A stretch of DNA of 64,000 bases from Sycobia sp. Sy_11 (taxonomy: Eukaryota > Arthropoda > Insecta > Hymenoptera > Epichrysomallidae): contig JACCIC010000150.1 in the NCBI GenBank assembly GCA_018907035.1, positions 816,001 to 880,000 on the forward strand, given 5' to 3'. The notes beneath the pieces were generated by a model, which saw only the letters and a list, made by a program, of their open reading frames with translations, was not told the DNA's origin and made no database searches. Of the stretch, positions 51,510 through 61,205 are shown in pieces. The position numbers and the translations under genes were made by a program. Positions within the stretch are counted from its first letter, which is position 1, and each line of letters begins with the position of its first letter.

Positions 51510-52028
51510 ATGCAGCACCCTGTCGAACAAGAGCTCTGCCGTCAATTCCTGGAACTCAGTGTTCCCATCAAGTGCTATGGACTGCCATTCCATGCACTCA
51601 TTAATACTGGGACACTGATGACCACGGCTTCAGTTGAAATTGGCAGAATACTTGAGCGACGTGGTGCTCGGCGTGTATACGGGGAAGCGGTTCTCCACCT
51701 TATCCGGGACCCGTTATACACCGTTGATCCCGTCAACGTTGTATCCACATACACGCTTGAGGTGGAGTACACCTGTAAGGATAAAGCTAGGATTAGTAAT
51801 TTCGCCATAGTCCCAGACCAGCCCGTGGACATCATTTTTGGTATGTCAGAAATTAACAAAATCGGATTTCGCATTCTATGGAACCAAAGAAGTCTAGCAG
51901 CCCAGGAACGTCGCCGAGAAAACAGGCCACTACATCGAAGAGCAGCCAGAAGAGTTGCCGCCAGACTAGAAGATGAGGGAATATACACCGCCACCGACTC
52001 TGAAGATCCTAGCATCGACAGCGATTAA
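51510..52028 (+). CDS. Accessory ORF: second retropepsin-like protein, degenerate active site
   Basis: A 172-codon ORF, uninterrupted. Residues about 20-125 resemble a retroviral-type aspartic protease: ALINTGTLMTTAS sits where the active-site D-T/S-G loop belongs, and VDIIFGMSEINKIGFRI matches the second-half pattern (I-I-x-G-M/D-x-x-x-x-x-x-G). Asn replaces the catalytic Asp, so proteolysis is unlikely; a structural or decoy role is inference. The C-terminus is Arg-rich (NRPLHRRAARRVAARL) and then acidic. It is distinct from the element's own protease at 47.2 kb. The start was chosen because it is the first ATG after the TATA/initiator pair. Confidence 0.7.
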   Translation: MQHPVEQELCRQFLELSVPIKCYGLPFHALINTGTLMTTASVEIGRILERRGARRVYGEAVLHLIRDPLYTVDPVNVVSTYTLEVEYTCKDKARISNFAIVPDQPVDIIFGMSEINKIGFRILWNQRSLAAQERRRENRPLHRRAARRVAARLEDEGIYTATDSEDPSIDSD

Positions 52029-52463
52029 AACTGTAAGGAAAAAAAAAATATAAATATTCTATTAAATTTACTTATATTATATCGTATAGGTTTAAATTTT
52101 AATGTTTTAAAGTGTTTAAATTTTATTAAATTTTAAATTAAATATTAAATTTTGTTAAATTTTTTTTGTTAAAATGTTAAATTTTTTTATTTTATTAAAA
52201 TTTTTATTTCAATCATTTTTATACCGAAAGAAAATTTAATCATTTATATTTAATCATTTATATATGACATTGTAAAACCGACCAAATATTTATATATTAA
52301 GAGCGAACAAGGGTTGATGCCCTCTAAAGAAAAATAAAAATTTAACCCGAGAAAGGTGAAATAAAAATTTGAAATCAAATAATAATTCTAAATTTAAACT
52401 TAAATTTAAAATTATTATTTAGTGCTCGTTAATAATTACTAGCGAACACATACAGTTGACACT
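52029..52463. other. AT-rich spacer between accessory ORFs
   Basis: About 430 bases of very AT-rich sequence, dominated by TTAAATTT-type motifs. No coding sequence or promoter pair was recognised. Confidence 0.5.
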
Positions 52464-53020
52464 ATGTACAAAAAATTACTTACCCGGGCGCAGCGCGACC
52501 TGCTCGTAGCCGAGCAGGAATTAAATAACACGTTACGGATACTGGTACGTCCACGTTTGGTCGTACCTCCAGCACGACTGCCTCGTCTGCAGGTGGAAGG
52601 CCGACGATCGCCCATATTAACACAGGTCGTGCCGAAACCTGCAGCCGTCCCAACGCCACCACGGGTCAGCGAGGCGGACGTGCCTCCAGCCGACGGCGAG
52701 CAGCCCGCGCTGTCGATTGATGCCCGAACACCCGGGCCACCACGACCTGCGCCGCCACTGCTGCCAGCAGAACACACCGCTCCGCTGGGGATGCCGTCGA
52801 TACGGCACCCGAATATAAACCGCACGGTTCGACCCTGACGGACGACGCGCGCCCCTGGCGTGCGTTTGTCTACGACGACGATGCTACGCTGTTCTTCCGT
52901 CTGGGAGCCGTGCGGCATCGCCAGCGAATCGGGAACCGGCGGTTCCACATGCGGATGGATGCAAAAACGGGGCATGTGCGATGCGTCACATGCTCCGAAA
53001 AGAAAATTTATATGTACCTA
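52464..53020 (+). pseudogene. Second accessory ORF, proline-rich with conserved Cys-containing tail (copy 1)
   Basis: The frame 52464-52838 starts with MYKKLLTRAQRDLLVAEQEL (helical) and continues into a Pro/Ala-rich linker (PPRVSEADVPPADGEQPAL). Compared with copy 2 at 60.7 kb, one base is missing near 52803, so the reading moves to another frame for the conserved tail (RPWRAFVYDDDATLFFRLG, RHRQRIGNRRFHMRMD, then HVRCVTCSEK with C-x2-C) to about 53020. I do not recognise the family. It is not an obvious envelope protein: no signal peptide or membrane segment precedes the tail. Confidence 0.6.
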
Positions 53021-53149
53021 TTCACACTTTTATATTTAAAACACACACATTTTTTTTGTCATACACATTTTATTTTTTTTTATATACACACAATTTTTTT
53101 TTTATTGCACGAATTCCTTTATTACACTATACACACGCGCCACGCTCCC

Positions 53150-54816
53150 CGAAAAAGGGAGATGCGACGGCCAAAAACATGGCCGCGCAAATTCATTTCG
53201 AACAGACAATTTATTACACGCATTAAAATTAAAATGCTTAAGATGGTGTTACATCTAATTTGATGGATGTACTTTACATACATACACGGACTTAGATGTA
53301 TAAACGCCACGAGGAATAATATCGAACATCATTAGAAATAATATATTAAATATATTATTTCTACAATTATAAAATTAAAACTCGCGTATACACAGAATAA
53401 ATACCGAAAACCGGGCAAAGGTCGCGACGACTACTGGAGAAGGTAGTCGTCGCAACTGCCGAAACTCGAACAAGTAGAGAGAGAACGCGATATCTAGTCT
53501 CTCTCTCTCTCTACCACTAAGTTAAGTACAGAGTATGATGTAGAGGGGATACACTGCGCGCAGCAAGAGAGAGCGCGTTCAATGTATTATACCGGCGGCC
53601 GCTATCCCCTCTAATACGTGCCGCACGCACACTACTGCACGCTCTCACTGAGCAGCCTGAGTCGCAACGAATGTAGCGAACGCGCGAATTCCAGTATATA
53701 CAACGGGTGTCCGAAAACGAATGCACCCGCTGTATTTAATTAAATTAATTAATACAAACGACTTATTGTACGCATGATATATAAATATATGTATATAAAT
53801 GTTTAAACTTGTATACATGTATATTATTACTGTGCGCAGCACACCGGCTGCAAATAATAACAAAATATAAAGCAATAATTATTATAATTATTATTGATTA
53901 TTATTATTATTATTTTAATTATTATTATTGTTAATATAATTATTATAATTCGGCGCCTCGTCCGAAATTAAACGAGCGGCGACGGAATTATCCGATTATT
54001 TTATTATAAAAGTGCCTGCAAAAGGCAAAATCGACAGTTCGCCCGGTGAACCAACTGTCCCGAAGTTGTTTCACACGAACTCCTCCCGGAGCTAGAATTT
54101 TTCCAGAGCTCGAATTAATCCCGACTTTTAAAAATTCTCTCCGAAATTATTAACTTGATATCTGTTGCGAGGCGCTCCTCAAAAGACAGACGGTAAATAA
54201 TTTTACCTTTCCTAAGTAAACGTGATCCTGGTTGCGAGGCGCTCCTCAAAAGACCAGCAGTTTACTTATCCTTACATTTACTTATTTTCTCCGAAGTTAT
54301 TAGCTTGATCTCTGTTACGAGGCGCTCCTCAAAAGACAGACGGCTAATAATTTTACCTATCCTTAAGTAAACGTGATCCAGGTTGCGAGGCGCTCTTCAA
54401 AAGACCAGCGGAGTTAAGTTTTCCTTATTCTTTATACCATTTAAAATCAACTTGTCTTGTTTCATTAGTTGCCCGCGTGGAAAATAACACCGGGTATTCG
54501 TGCGGTAATTAGCGCCGAATATTAGAGACATTGCGGAAAATAGCGCAAAATTAGTTTAAATAAATATATAGATCTAGCTGTAGATTACCGTTATTAATTA
54601 TTTTTGTGTTTATATTTATTTGTTACAGAATCCTGTAGATAGAGGAACTGGCTTATTTTCACAAATAAATTAATATTTTTGTTATAAAAAATTATACTGT
54701 GTTTTTGTAAATTTATTTTCCTGAAACCGCCGTCCGATCCTGAAAAACTTCCTCCCCTCTCAAACTACCCTGGGAAGATACCGCATAGGCTATCCCGAGG
54801 GGGACAGGAACGTTAC
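53150..54816 (+). repeat. Probable 3' LTR and flanking 3' region of the gypsy element
   Basis: A purine-rich GAAAAAGGGAGA at 53143-53154, just before a TG, is a plausible polypurine tract. The region then changes from GC-rich (53400-53700) to AT-rich, with internal repeats at 54160-54430, and ends ...GGAACGTTACA at 54816. Its last ~100 bases occur inverted at 60536-60640. No second LTR is present to fix the boundaries. An internal hairpin (GACGACTACTGG/GTAGTCGTCGC) is at about 53423-53455. Confidence 0.45.
54160..54430. repeat. Four GCGAGGCGCTCCTCAAAAGAC repeats in two higher-order units
   Basis: The motif GCGAGGCGCTCCTCAAAAG occurs four times (near 54169, 54235, 54319 and 54385; small changes in two). 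They alternate between two contexts (TCTGTTGCGAGG...ACAGACGG and CGTGATCC.GGTTGCGAGG...ACCAGC), so the higher-order period is about 150 bases. GAGGCGCTCCTC can form a short hairpin. Confidence 0.85.
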
Positions 54817-55970
54817 AAATACTATTAATCTTTATAAAGTTGAATAAAAATTTTTTTTTACTGACTAATGCGAGAACTTTATATTTAATAGTTATTACCA
54901 AAAAAAGAAGAAGTTTTTATTTTATTGACATTAATTTCTAAACTGAGATTTATTTCATCCGAACTTGGGTTACCTAAAAGTAGGATTTTTATTTGTCTTG
55001 ATATGGACCTTCTATACGTTCTATAAGTTGGCGAATGCTATTGTTAATATTAGCCCGAAAACTTATTATTATTGTACGCGCGAGGGCCGTGTTCGGCGCG
55101 TCACAACCGCGATCGGCCGTCGTCGGCAGCCGCCGAACTTCCCCCCCCCCTTTATCCCATCCTTCTTCCCTGCGAGTAATGAGACGCGCGGGACTCCGCT
55201 GTCGGCCACGGAACGAGTCGGTCGTCGAAGAGAGAGATAGAGAGAGGACGAGAGGTGGTAACAGTTGTGGAGGCCGGAGAGAGAAGTATTACAAGGAAAG
55301 GGCAGCGGAGGAGATTGAAAAAGGAGTGGAGAAGTGAGTGTGGAGCGGTTGTTGAAAATAAGGAGAGGCAGCGAGACAGAGTTGGGAGGTCGGAGGCAGT
55401 GTGGGTATCGAAAGTGTGGTGGAGTGAGCTGGGGAGAGAAAGAGAGAAAGAGAGAGAAAGAGGACGACTGCAAGAGTGCCCAAGAGGACAGCAGAGTGAG
55501 GAGCGGAATCGAGAGAAGAGCAGAGTTGCAAGGAGCGAAGGAGACGAAGAAGAGACGTTGAAAGGGGCCACGTGACTGCCGAGGATCTTCGCACGTGAGT
55601 AATCCCCGCGGCCACAGCGAGCCGACCGTCAGCGGGGTGTCGCGCATTTTTCTTCTCCCTTTCTCTTTTCCCATTATCCTTGTCCATCCCCCGTAATCCT
55701 CTCCAAATTCGGCGAGTGCGTCGGGACGCGGGTCGCGGTCGGGGTGGGCCGAGCGGGTTATTTTCCTTGTTTGTAAAATTGAATTAATTAGTGTTAAATA
55801 AAAAAGAATTTTTGTACGGAGGAGACTGGTAGTTGACACCGTGCGTAGTTCGTTCCCGAAATCTTCCGTTTTTTCTTGTTTCAGACCAGCGAAACCCCAT
55901 CTGAGGATTGAGGTAAGAGTGTGGAGTATGAAAAATTCAAAATTTTTTTTTGTGTGTGCGCGACTCACCG
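54817..55970. other. CpG- and purine-rich region with exon-like signals
   Basis: From about 55075 to 55750 the sequence is GC- and CpG-rich; 55210-55560 is almost pure purine on the plus strand (GAGAGA-type), which creates long artefactual open frames on both strands. A strong donor (CACGTGAGTAAT, 55590-55601) and a candidate short exon at 55886-55912 (TTTCAG before, GTAAGAG after) suggest 5' non-coding exons of a plus-strand transcript. No protein was recognised. Confidence 0.4.
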
Positions 55971-57190
55971 GAACTGTAATTTAAATTCAAATTTCGGATA
56001 GCGGATCGTCGCATCACAATATATATATATTAGAAGCTAATTATGCGGAATATAAATTGGTGCCTACTATTAACTATATATTTATACAGAGACAGAAGAT
56101 CAATATTGTTCTACAGAAGTGGTTTATAATACATGGTGGTGGGAGCAAAAGATGCAGACAAGCACTGCCAAATGAAGACGAGAGTGAGAAGTACCTTTTC
56201 CTATCAGCTCAACACATGTCGAACAGAGTATTGTTCATGCAAGCCTTAAGAAATGTAAATTGTCTAGGAATAAGAGACAAAACACAACAAACCTTCCTTG
56301 TGAGACTATGTATGGACCATTTTTCTTCATCCAAAAAGATAACCAAAGCCTACAAATAAATAATGACTTCATAAACTATACATTATATTTTATGAAAGAT
56401 AAGTTCATAAACGCTTAATTAGTAGATAATAAAGGACAATGGATACCATCGCGTTATATCGAATGAAGGCCAATGAATCGAGCACGTATAAAAGGGAATG
56501 AGGAGCTGGCTTAGGAGTATGTAAAAGCTGCACGGATTTGGTGGTAAAGATAAACAAAACAATTCGTTCAATTTACCGCTGCACTTATGAAAAAGTGAAC
56601 TAGATACTGTAGCCTTGCCATTCGGCGTAATATCGATAAAGTAGCTGGCATGAAGAAAGATATTTTGGTATCATATTATTTTATGGTTACGCCCGATAAA
56701 AACTTTCATTTTACTAATCGTGTTCTTGATAATAAAAATAATTGACGTGTTAAAATATAATGAAATATTTCCGCTTTTATAAATTGTTATTAAGATACTT
56801 TTTGTTCGAAAATGTCGCCATGTAGGACTTAATAACAAATTTAATCGGCACGTTGATTTATAAGATAATATAAGCGACTTTCTGTGCGTTATAGAGGTTG
56901 CACATCGTATTCATATCAGGTTAAAATTTCCTCATTTTTGTTCAGTTCAGTTTCAAATAATTCCTTCTTTTTCCTTTGAGTATTATATCTAAGGATTTCT
57001 CGACAAAATTGATGTTAAGAAAATATTTTAATTTCTTTTTTCATTCTCATTCTTATTGTGTATCGACTGTAGCTCCTGGATGATTGATAATAGTTTACTT
57101 GTATAAGTTTTTATAAATATAAATTACATTTGTAACATAAAAAACATGGCAGAAGTGCATTGAAAAACGATAATACAAAAACTTAATTTC
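55971..57190. other. Unassigned sequence before BEL/Pao copy 2
   Basis: A 100-codon plus-strand frame at 56057-56359 has no recognisable domain. The stretch 56400-57170 could include an LTR of the BEL/Pao copy downstream, but no pair was found. Confidence 0.3.
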
Positions 57191-57199
57191 TTGAATTTT

Positions 57200-58525
57200 C
57201 AGCTTACGACTCTACATAATTTAACTGAACAAATGAATGTAATTAGACTAACGCAAATCTGTGTCTGGATCGTATCAAAATATTATCGGAGAATTATGAG
57301 GAAATGTTCGATGAAGTTGCCGTGAAATATTACGAAGCTGAATGCTTGTCTGAAATTCAAGATATTCACGATATGTATTATGTATTTGTCATCTAAATCA
57401 GAAGTATGAAAAGTGCTTCGACGTCGGACATTCAGAACCTGAATAATTCTTGGTTGAAATCTATAAAATAAAGAAATTCAAGTTACCTGTAGTTAATTAC
57501 TAAAATTTTCAGCAGATTTAAATAAATTGATGTCGTAGAAGAATAAATTTGACACCATGATAGATAAACGCGAAGAAATAAAAAAATTGCAGAAATTACC
57601 TGAAGAATTTAGTGAGAGGTGAATTTTTTCAAAATTGTTCACTTATCGCCTTAGCGCGGAAAATGATCGAAATACATGGACGTTATTGAAGTAATCAAAT
57701 GAAAGTAAGAGAATCCTGATTGATAGGCACTTGGATGCGATCCTTATACCTTCAAGCATTCAATTAACACGGAAAGAATTTATACAAGTCATTGATAATA
57801 AGAAATAACGCGTAAATATGTTGAGTTATTTAGGTATAATATTAGTAAACTCTATACTGATGCGAATGATTGAACGCGCTTTATCAGCAGATGTATGGAC
57901 AAAATGGGAAGAGACCTTAAGTCTAGATGAATTTACCAATATTGAAAAGCTCTACAAATTAACAATAGAGATAGCATATCGTATTTCTACAATGACAACA
58001 GAAAGAGAATTCAAGAATAATAATTTGCGAAATAATAAGCATTAGAGACCAGACAAGGACTCACAATTTTCAAAGGCGCGGAAAATCACAACGGGTGAAA
58101 AGGCGTCCATCACCACAACAATTAGATGCCTCTTATGCAAAATTGTTGGATATTACCTATATAACGGTAAACATTTTTTAGCATAGAACACCGGTAAAAG
58201 ATGGAAAAAGGTAAAAAGAACTAAAACATGTAGTAAATGTCTTAAATTCCATACAGGAATGTGCTTGTCGGCGATTGTAGAAAATACAATAGACCGCACA
58301 ATATTTACATGCGAACCACTTCTCAAATCGGAGACACTTCATGAAAAAGAAGACTTTTTATAGTCTCATATTTCGAAACACGCGCCTTAGAAGGTGTTTC
58401 TTAGAAATACGATTGATATTCCTCCCGAGATTAAATTAGGTGATAGAAATTTCCATTTACCACAAGTAGTAGATATTCTTATAGGTTCAGGAGCGACTTT
58501 ATCCATTCTATAGGGCAGAAGAGAA
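57200..58525 (+). pseudogene. BEL/Pao copy 2, decayed gag and protease
   Basis: Plus-strand pieces in shifting frames: a gag-like region 57250-58045 (short open part 57818-58045, MIERALSADVWTKWEETL), then a zinc-finger segment near 58125-58330 (CLLCKIVGYYLYNGKHF, then CSKCLKFHTGMCLS), which is typical of BEL/Pao gag, and a protease end near 58420-58510 (VVDILIGSGATLS). Stops are very frequent. RT and integrase are absent. The family differs from the 9-14 kb copy. Confidence 0.6.
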
Positions 58526-59635
58526 AAGTTAAAAAAAAACAATAAAAATTTTTTTTACTTATATAAAGAATACATCCTCCTTGTACAAAAATAAAAATAC
58601 GACTTTCAATGTATTTTCATGTACTGATTACAAATATCGGGCTTAAAATAAGCACCGATTTAATTATCATGGTGAAAATAAAAAAATATTTTTCTGTAGT
58701 TTAGCGAGCTAATGGCTAAGAAGCAGATTTAATTCAATTAGATAAAATACATGAAAAACATATGCTTGTTTTATTCTAAATTCACAAACATACGCCGCAC
58801 TAAGAAGGCCATCGTCTATAATTGGAATTTTCTTAATAATTGAACTTTTGAATATGAAATATATAAAACAAAAAAGTTGTATTTTTATATGATCTACAAT
58901 TTTTATTTGAAGTATTCTTTGAAATTCATCATATTTTCCAAAAGATGTTTTTACGTTTTTTTTTAAATGTTTTTTTTTATTTTCACGATGAGAATTAAAC
59001 CAGAGTTTATTTTAAACTCAATATTTGTAATGAATGCATGAAATTACATTAAATTAAATATTACGTTTATTTTTGTACAGGAGGAACAGCTTTGTATAAA
59101 TCAAATAATTTTTTTTTTCATTAGGCGGCTTATTATAATTTCCGCGAATCTCGTGCGAGTTCTCATACAGCGGTTTTTCATATTTTATTATTTGACCTAT
59201 CAGCGGCTATCACCTTGGCAATTCCCACGTGGATTTTGAGGCATTAAAAAGTTTCATTTTTAAAAATTTCACTTTACTTTGAAGCATCTTATTTCATGAT
59301 AACCTATCACCATGATCTTAGAAAAGGGCCTAACAGTATACCTCTCGAATTTTAGGTTCATCCCTGTACTTTATCTCCCAAACTTTTATAACCGTCTATA
59401 TATCCGTTGGTATTTATAAATAATCATTTAAAATATTCATTATTTGTTTTGATAATGAATGATAATGAATGAAAGTTGAGATGCCTTTTATAGTTTAATA
59501 TTTCGTGCTTTTACTGTAAATTTTTAAAGTTCATTTTTTAAAATAATTATATTAATTGTAATATTCCGAGTCAATCCTATTTTAAAATTTTTCATTTTAT
59601 CTTTTTACAGATCCAGTTAGATTTAGTTTTATAAA
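58526..59635. other. AT-rich spacer
   Basis: No gene, RNA or transposon end was seen. Much of the sequence is simple A/T. Confidence 0.5.
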
Positions 59636-59640
59636 TTATA

Positions 59641-59680
59641 CTAGCATCCCCCCGTCTCGGCTTCGCCCGAGATAATAATT
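59641..59680 (-). mobile_element. Helitron 3' terminus
   Basis: Read on the minus strand: a hairpin with a 6-bp stem and 6-base loop (TCTCGG/CCGAGA, 59655-59672), then 10 bases, then CTAG followed by T. This is the standard Helitron 3' end (hairpin then CTRR, insertion before T). The rest of the element would extend to higher coordinates; no Rep/helicase coding was found, so it is non-autonomous or a fragment. Confidence 0.7.
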
Positions 59681-59718
59681 TAATGGATTTCATAAACAAT
59701 TCAATAATATCTAAGTAA

Positions 59719-59725
<7 letters not shown>

Positions 59726-59754
<29 letters not shown>
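59726..59754. repeat. (TA)n microsatellite
   Basis: An uninterrupted TA dinucleotide run of about 29 bases. Confidence 0.95.
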
Positions 59755-59757
<3 letters not shown>

Positions 59758-59867
59758 CTACATTTCTATAAATAATGGACCGTAATTTACCTATCGTCGC
59801 TTTGTAAAATAGCTGTTTCAATGTAGCGTCCACTTCAAATAGTTGATATTGTGCCGACCATTTTATA

Positions 59868-59869
<2 letters not shown>

Positions 59870-59917
<48 letters not shown>
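59870..59917. repeat. (TA)n microsatellite
   Basis: An uninterrupted TA dinucleotide run of about 48 bases. Confidence 0.95.
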
Positions 59918-59920
<3 letters not shown>

Positions 59921-60089
59921 TATTAAATACGGCTTCGTTGGAGAAAATTGTTCTTTCGAATTCGAGCGGTAGAAAAAGATTTCCAACTGTCTCGAGACGA
60001 CGTTTACGGAGAGTATCATGTTCGGATTATAAAAAATTTCTGCTGATGACTACTATGGTGAGTTTTTTTTTGAGGAGGTAGAATACAAC

Positions 60090-60500
60090 TTATCCCAGGC
60101 CGACTCTTACTGGGAGTGTGCGTGTTCGAATGATAAACTACGAATCTCTTCATAGCAGTCGTACTGACATACCTGGACATTGTTTTCCACCAACTATACA
60201 CGAAACTCCCCGTAGAAGTTGACCATCAACTAAACACGATAGTCCCAGTAGAAGTCGTCCCGAGAAAGTTAGCATCGCTTCCTAACGACTAAACACAATA
60301 TTCCCCGTAGAAATCGTTTGGAAAGACCTAGATATCGTATTTTACCGTCCCAACACGAATCTTCCCATAGAAGTTAATTTCCTCATACCTGGATCTCGTT
60401 TTCTATCAACTAAATTAAATGTTCCCCGTAGAAATCGCCCAGAGACACCTGGACATATTGGAACACACAACTGCTTATAGAAATTGTCTTGAGGCAACGG
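60090..60500. repeat. Degenerate ~60-bp minisatellite (CCCCGTAGAAGT core)
   Basis: The core TCCCCGTAGAAGT or a close variant recurs near 60207, 60243, 60303, 60363, 60422 and 60472. Three consecutive intervals are 59-60 bases. Between cores, CTAAACACGAT and ACCTGGA(T/C) elements also recur. The array ends next to the LTR fragment at 60536. Confidence 0.8.
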
Positions 60501-60535
60501 GGTATCGTAAGCAACCGCCCGTACACGCCAATACA

Positions 60536-60640
60536 TGTAACGTTCCTATCCCCCACGGGATAGCCTACGCGGTATCTTCCCAGGGTAGTTTTGAGAGGGG
60601 AGGAAGTTTTTCAGGATCGGACGGCGGTTTCAGGAAAATA
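60536..60640 (-). repeat. LTR-end fragment, inverse of 54713-54816
   Basis: The first ~100 bases (TGTAACGTTCC... to TTTCAGGAAAAT) match the reverse complement of 54713-54816 closely, including CAGGATCGGACGGCGGTTTC. It directly abuts the accessory-ORF copy at 60654, an arrangement different from the 46.9-54.8 kb element. Confidence 0.85.
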
Positions 60641-60653
60641 ATATTACGCGAAC

Positions 60654-61130
60654 ACTATGTATAAAAATCTACTCACCCGGGCGCAGCGCGACCTGCTCGT
60701 CTGCAGGTGGAAGGCCGATGCTCGTCCATCGTAACACAGGTCGGGCCGAAACCTGCAGCCGTCCCGACGTCACCACGGGTCAGCGAGGCGGACGTGCCTC
60801 CAGCCGACGGCGAGCAGCCCGCGCTGCCGAGTAATGCCCGAACAACCGGGCCACCACGACCTGCGCCACCACTGCTGCCAGCTGAGCAGGCCGCTCCGCA
60901 GGGGATGCCGTCGATACCGGCTCCTGAATATAAACCGCACGGTTCGGCCCCGACGGACGACGCGCGCCCCTGGCGTGCGTTCGTCTACGACGAGGAGGCC
61001 ACGTTATTTTTCCGCCTGGGAGCCGTGCGGCATCGTCAGCGAATCGGGAACCGGCGGTTCCACATGCGGATGGATGCAAAAACGGGGCATGTGAGATGTG
61101 TCACATGCTCCGAGAAAAAAATTTGTATGT
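60654..61130 (+). pseudogene. Second accessory ORF, copy 2, with 80-bp deletion
   Basis: The start MYKNLLTRAQRDLLV matches copy 1. About 80 bases are missing relative to copy 1 (between two CTCGT sequences), which shifts the frame and leads to a stop near 60733. The rest is open in the original frame, from the proline-rich linker through the conserved tail (RPWRAFVYDEEATLFFRLG; RHRQRIGNRRFHMRMD; HVRCVTCSEKK) without the one-base break seen in copy 1. The similarity to copy 1 continues into the non-coding 3' sequence to about 61205. Confidence 0.65.
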
Positions 61131-61205
61131 TTACACTTTTATTTTTAAAACACACACATTATTATTTTTTTTTTTTGTAAGACACATTTTTTTTATATAC
61201 ACATA

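Larger units (their letters stand above)
46866..54816 (+). mobile_element. Ty3/gypsy element with 3' accessory ORFs, split by a mariner
   Basis: In order on the plus strand: gag zinc knuckles, retropepsin, RT, RNase H, a mariner insertion (48967-50252), integrase, two accessory ORFs, and a likely 3' LTR ending ...GTTACA near 54816. The 5' LTR and most of gag are absent or unrecognised. Frameshifts occur in the protease-RT region and in RNase H, while integrase and the first accessory ORF are open throughout. The element is younger than the remnant at 44-46 kb but not autonomous. Confidence 0.85.

Noticed and set aside
52464..53020. Envelope gene of an errantivirus-type element
   Set aside because: No signal peptide, furin-like site or membrane anchor was seen, and the composition is proline-rich.
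54170..54420. CRISPR-like array (regularly repeated GC-rich motif)
   Set aside because: Eukaryotic context, only four copies, alternating related spacers, and location in an LTR-like region; no cas genes.
55069..55968. Long minus-strand ORF of 299 codons and overlapping ORFs on both strands
   Set aside because: They lie over a purine-rich, low-complexity block where stop codons are rare by composition; several frames are open at once and no domain is seen.
56057..56359. Possible THAP-like fragment in a 100-codon ORF
   Set aside because: Only a weak resemblance (RLCMDHF); the Cys/His pattern needed for a THAP domain is absent.
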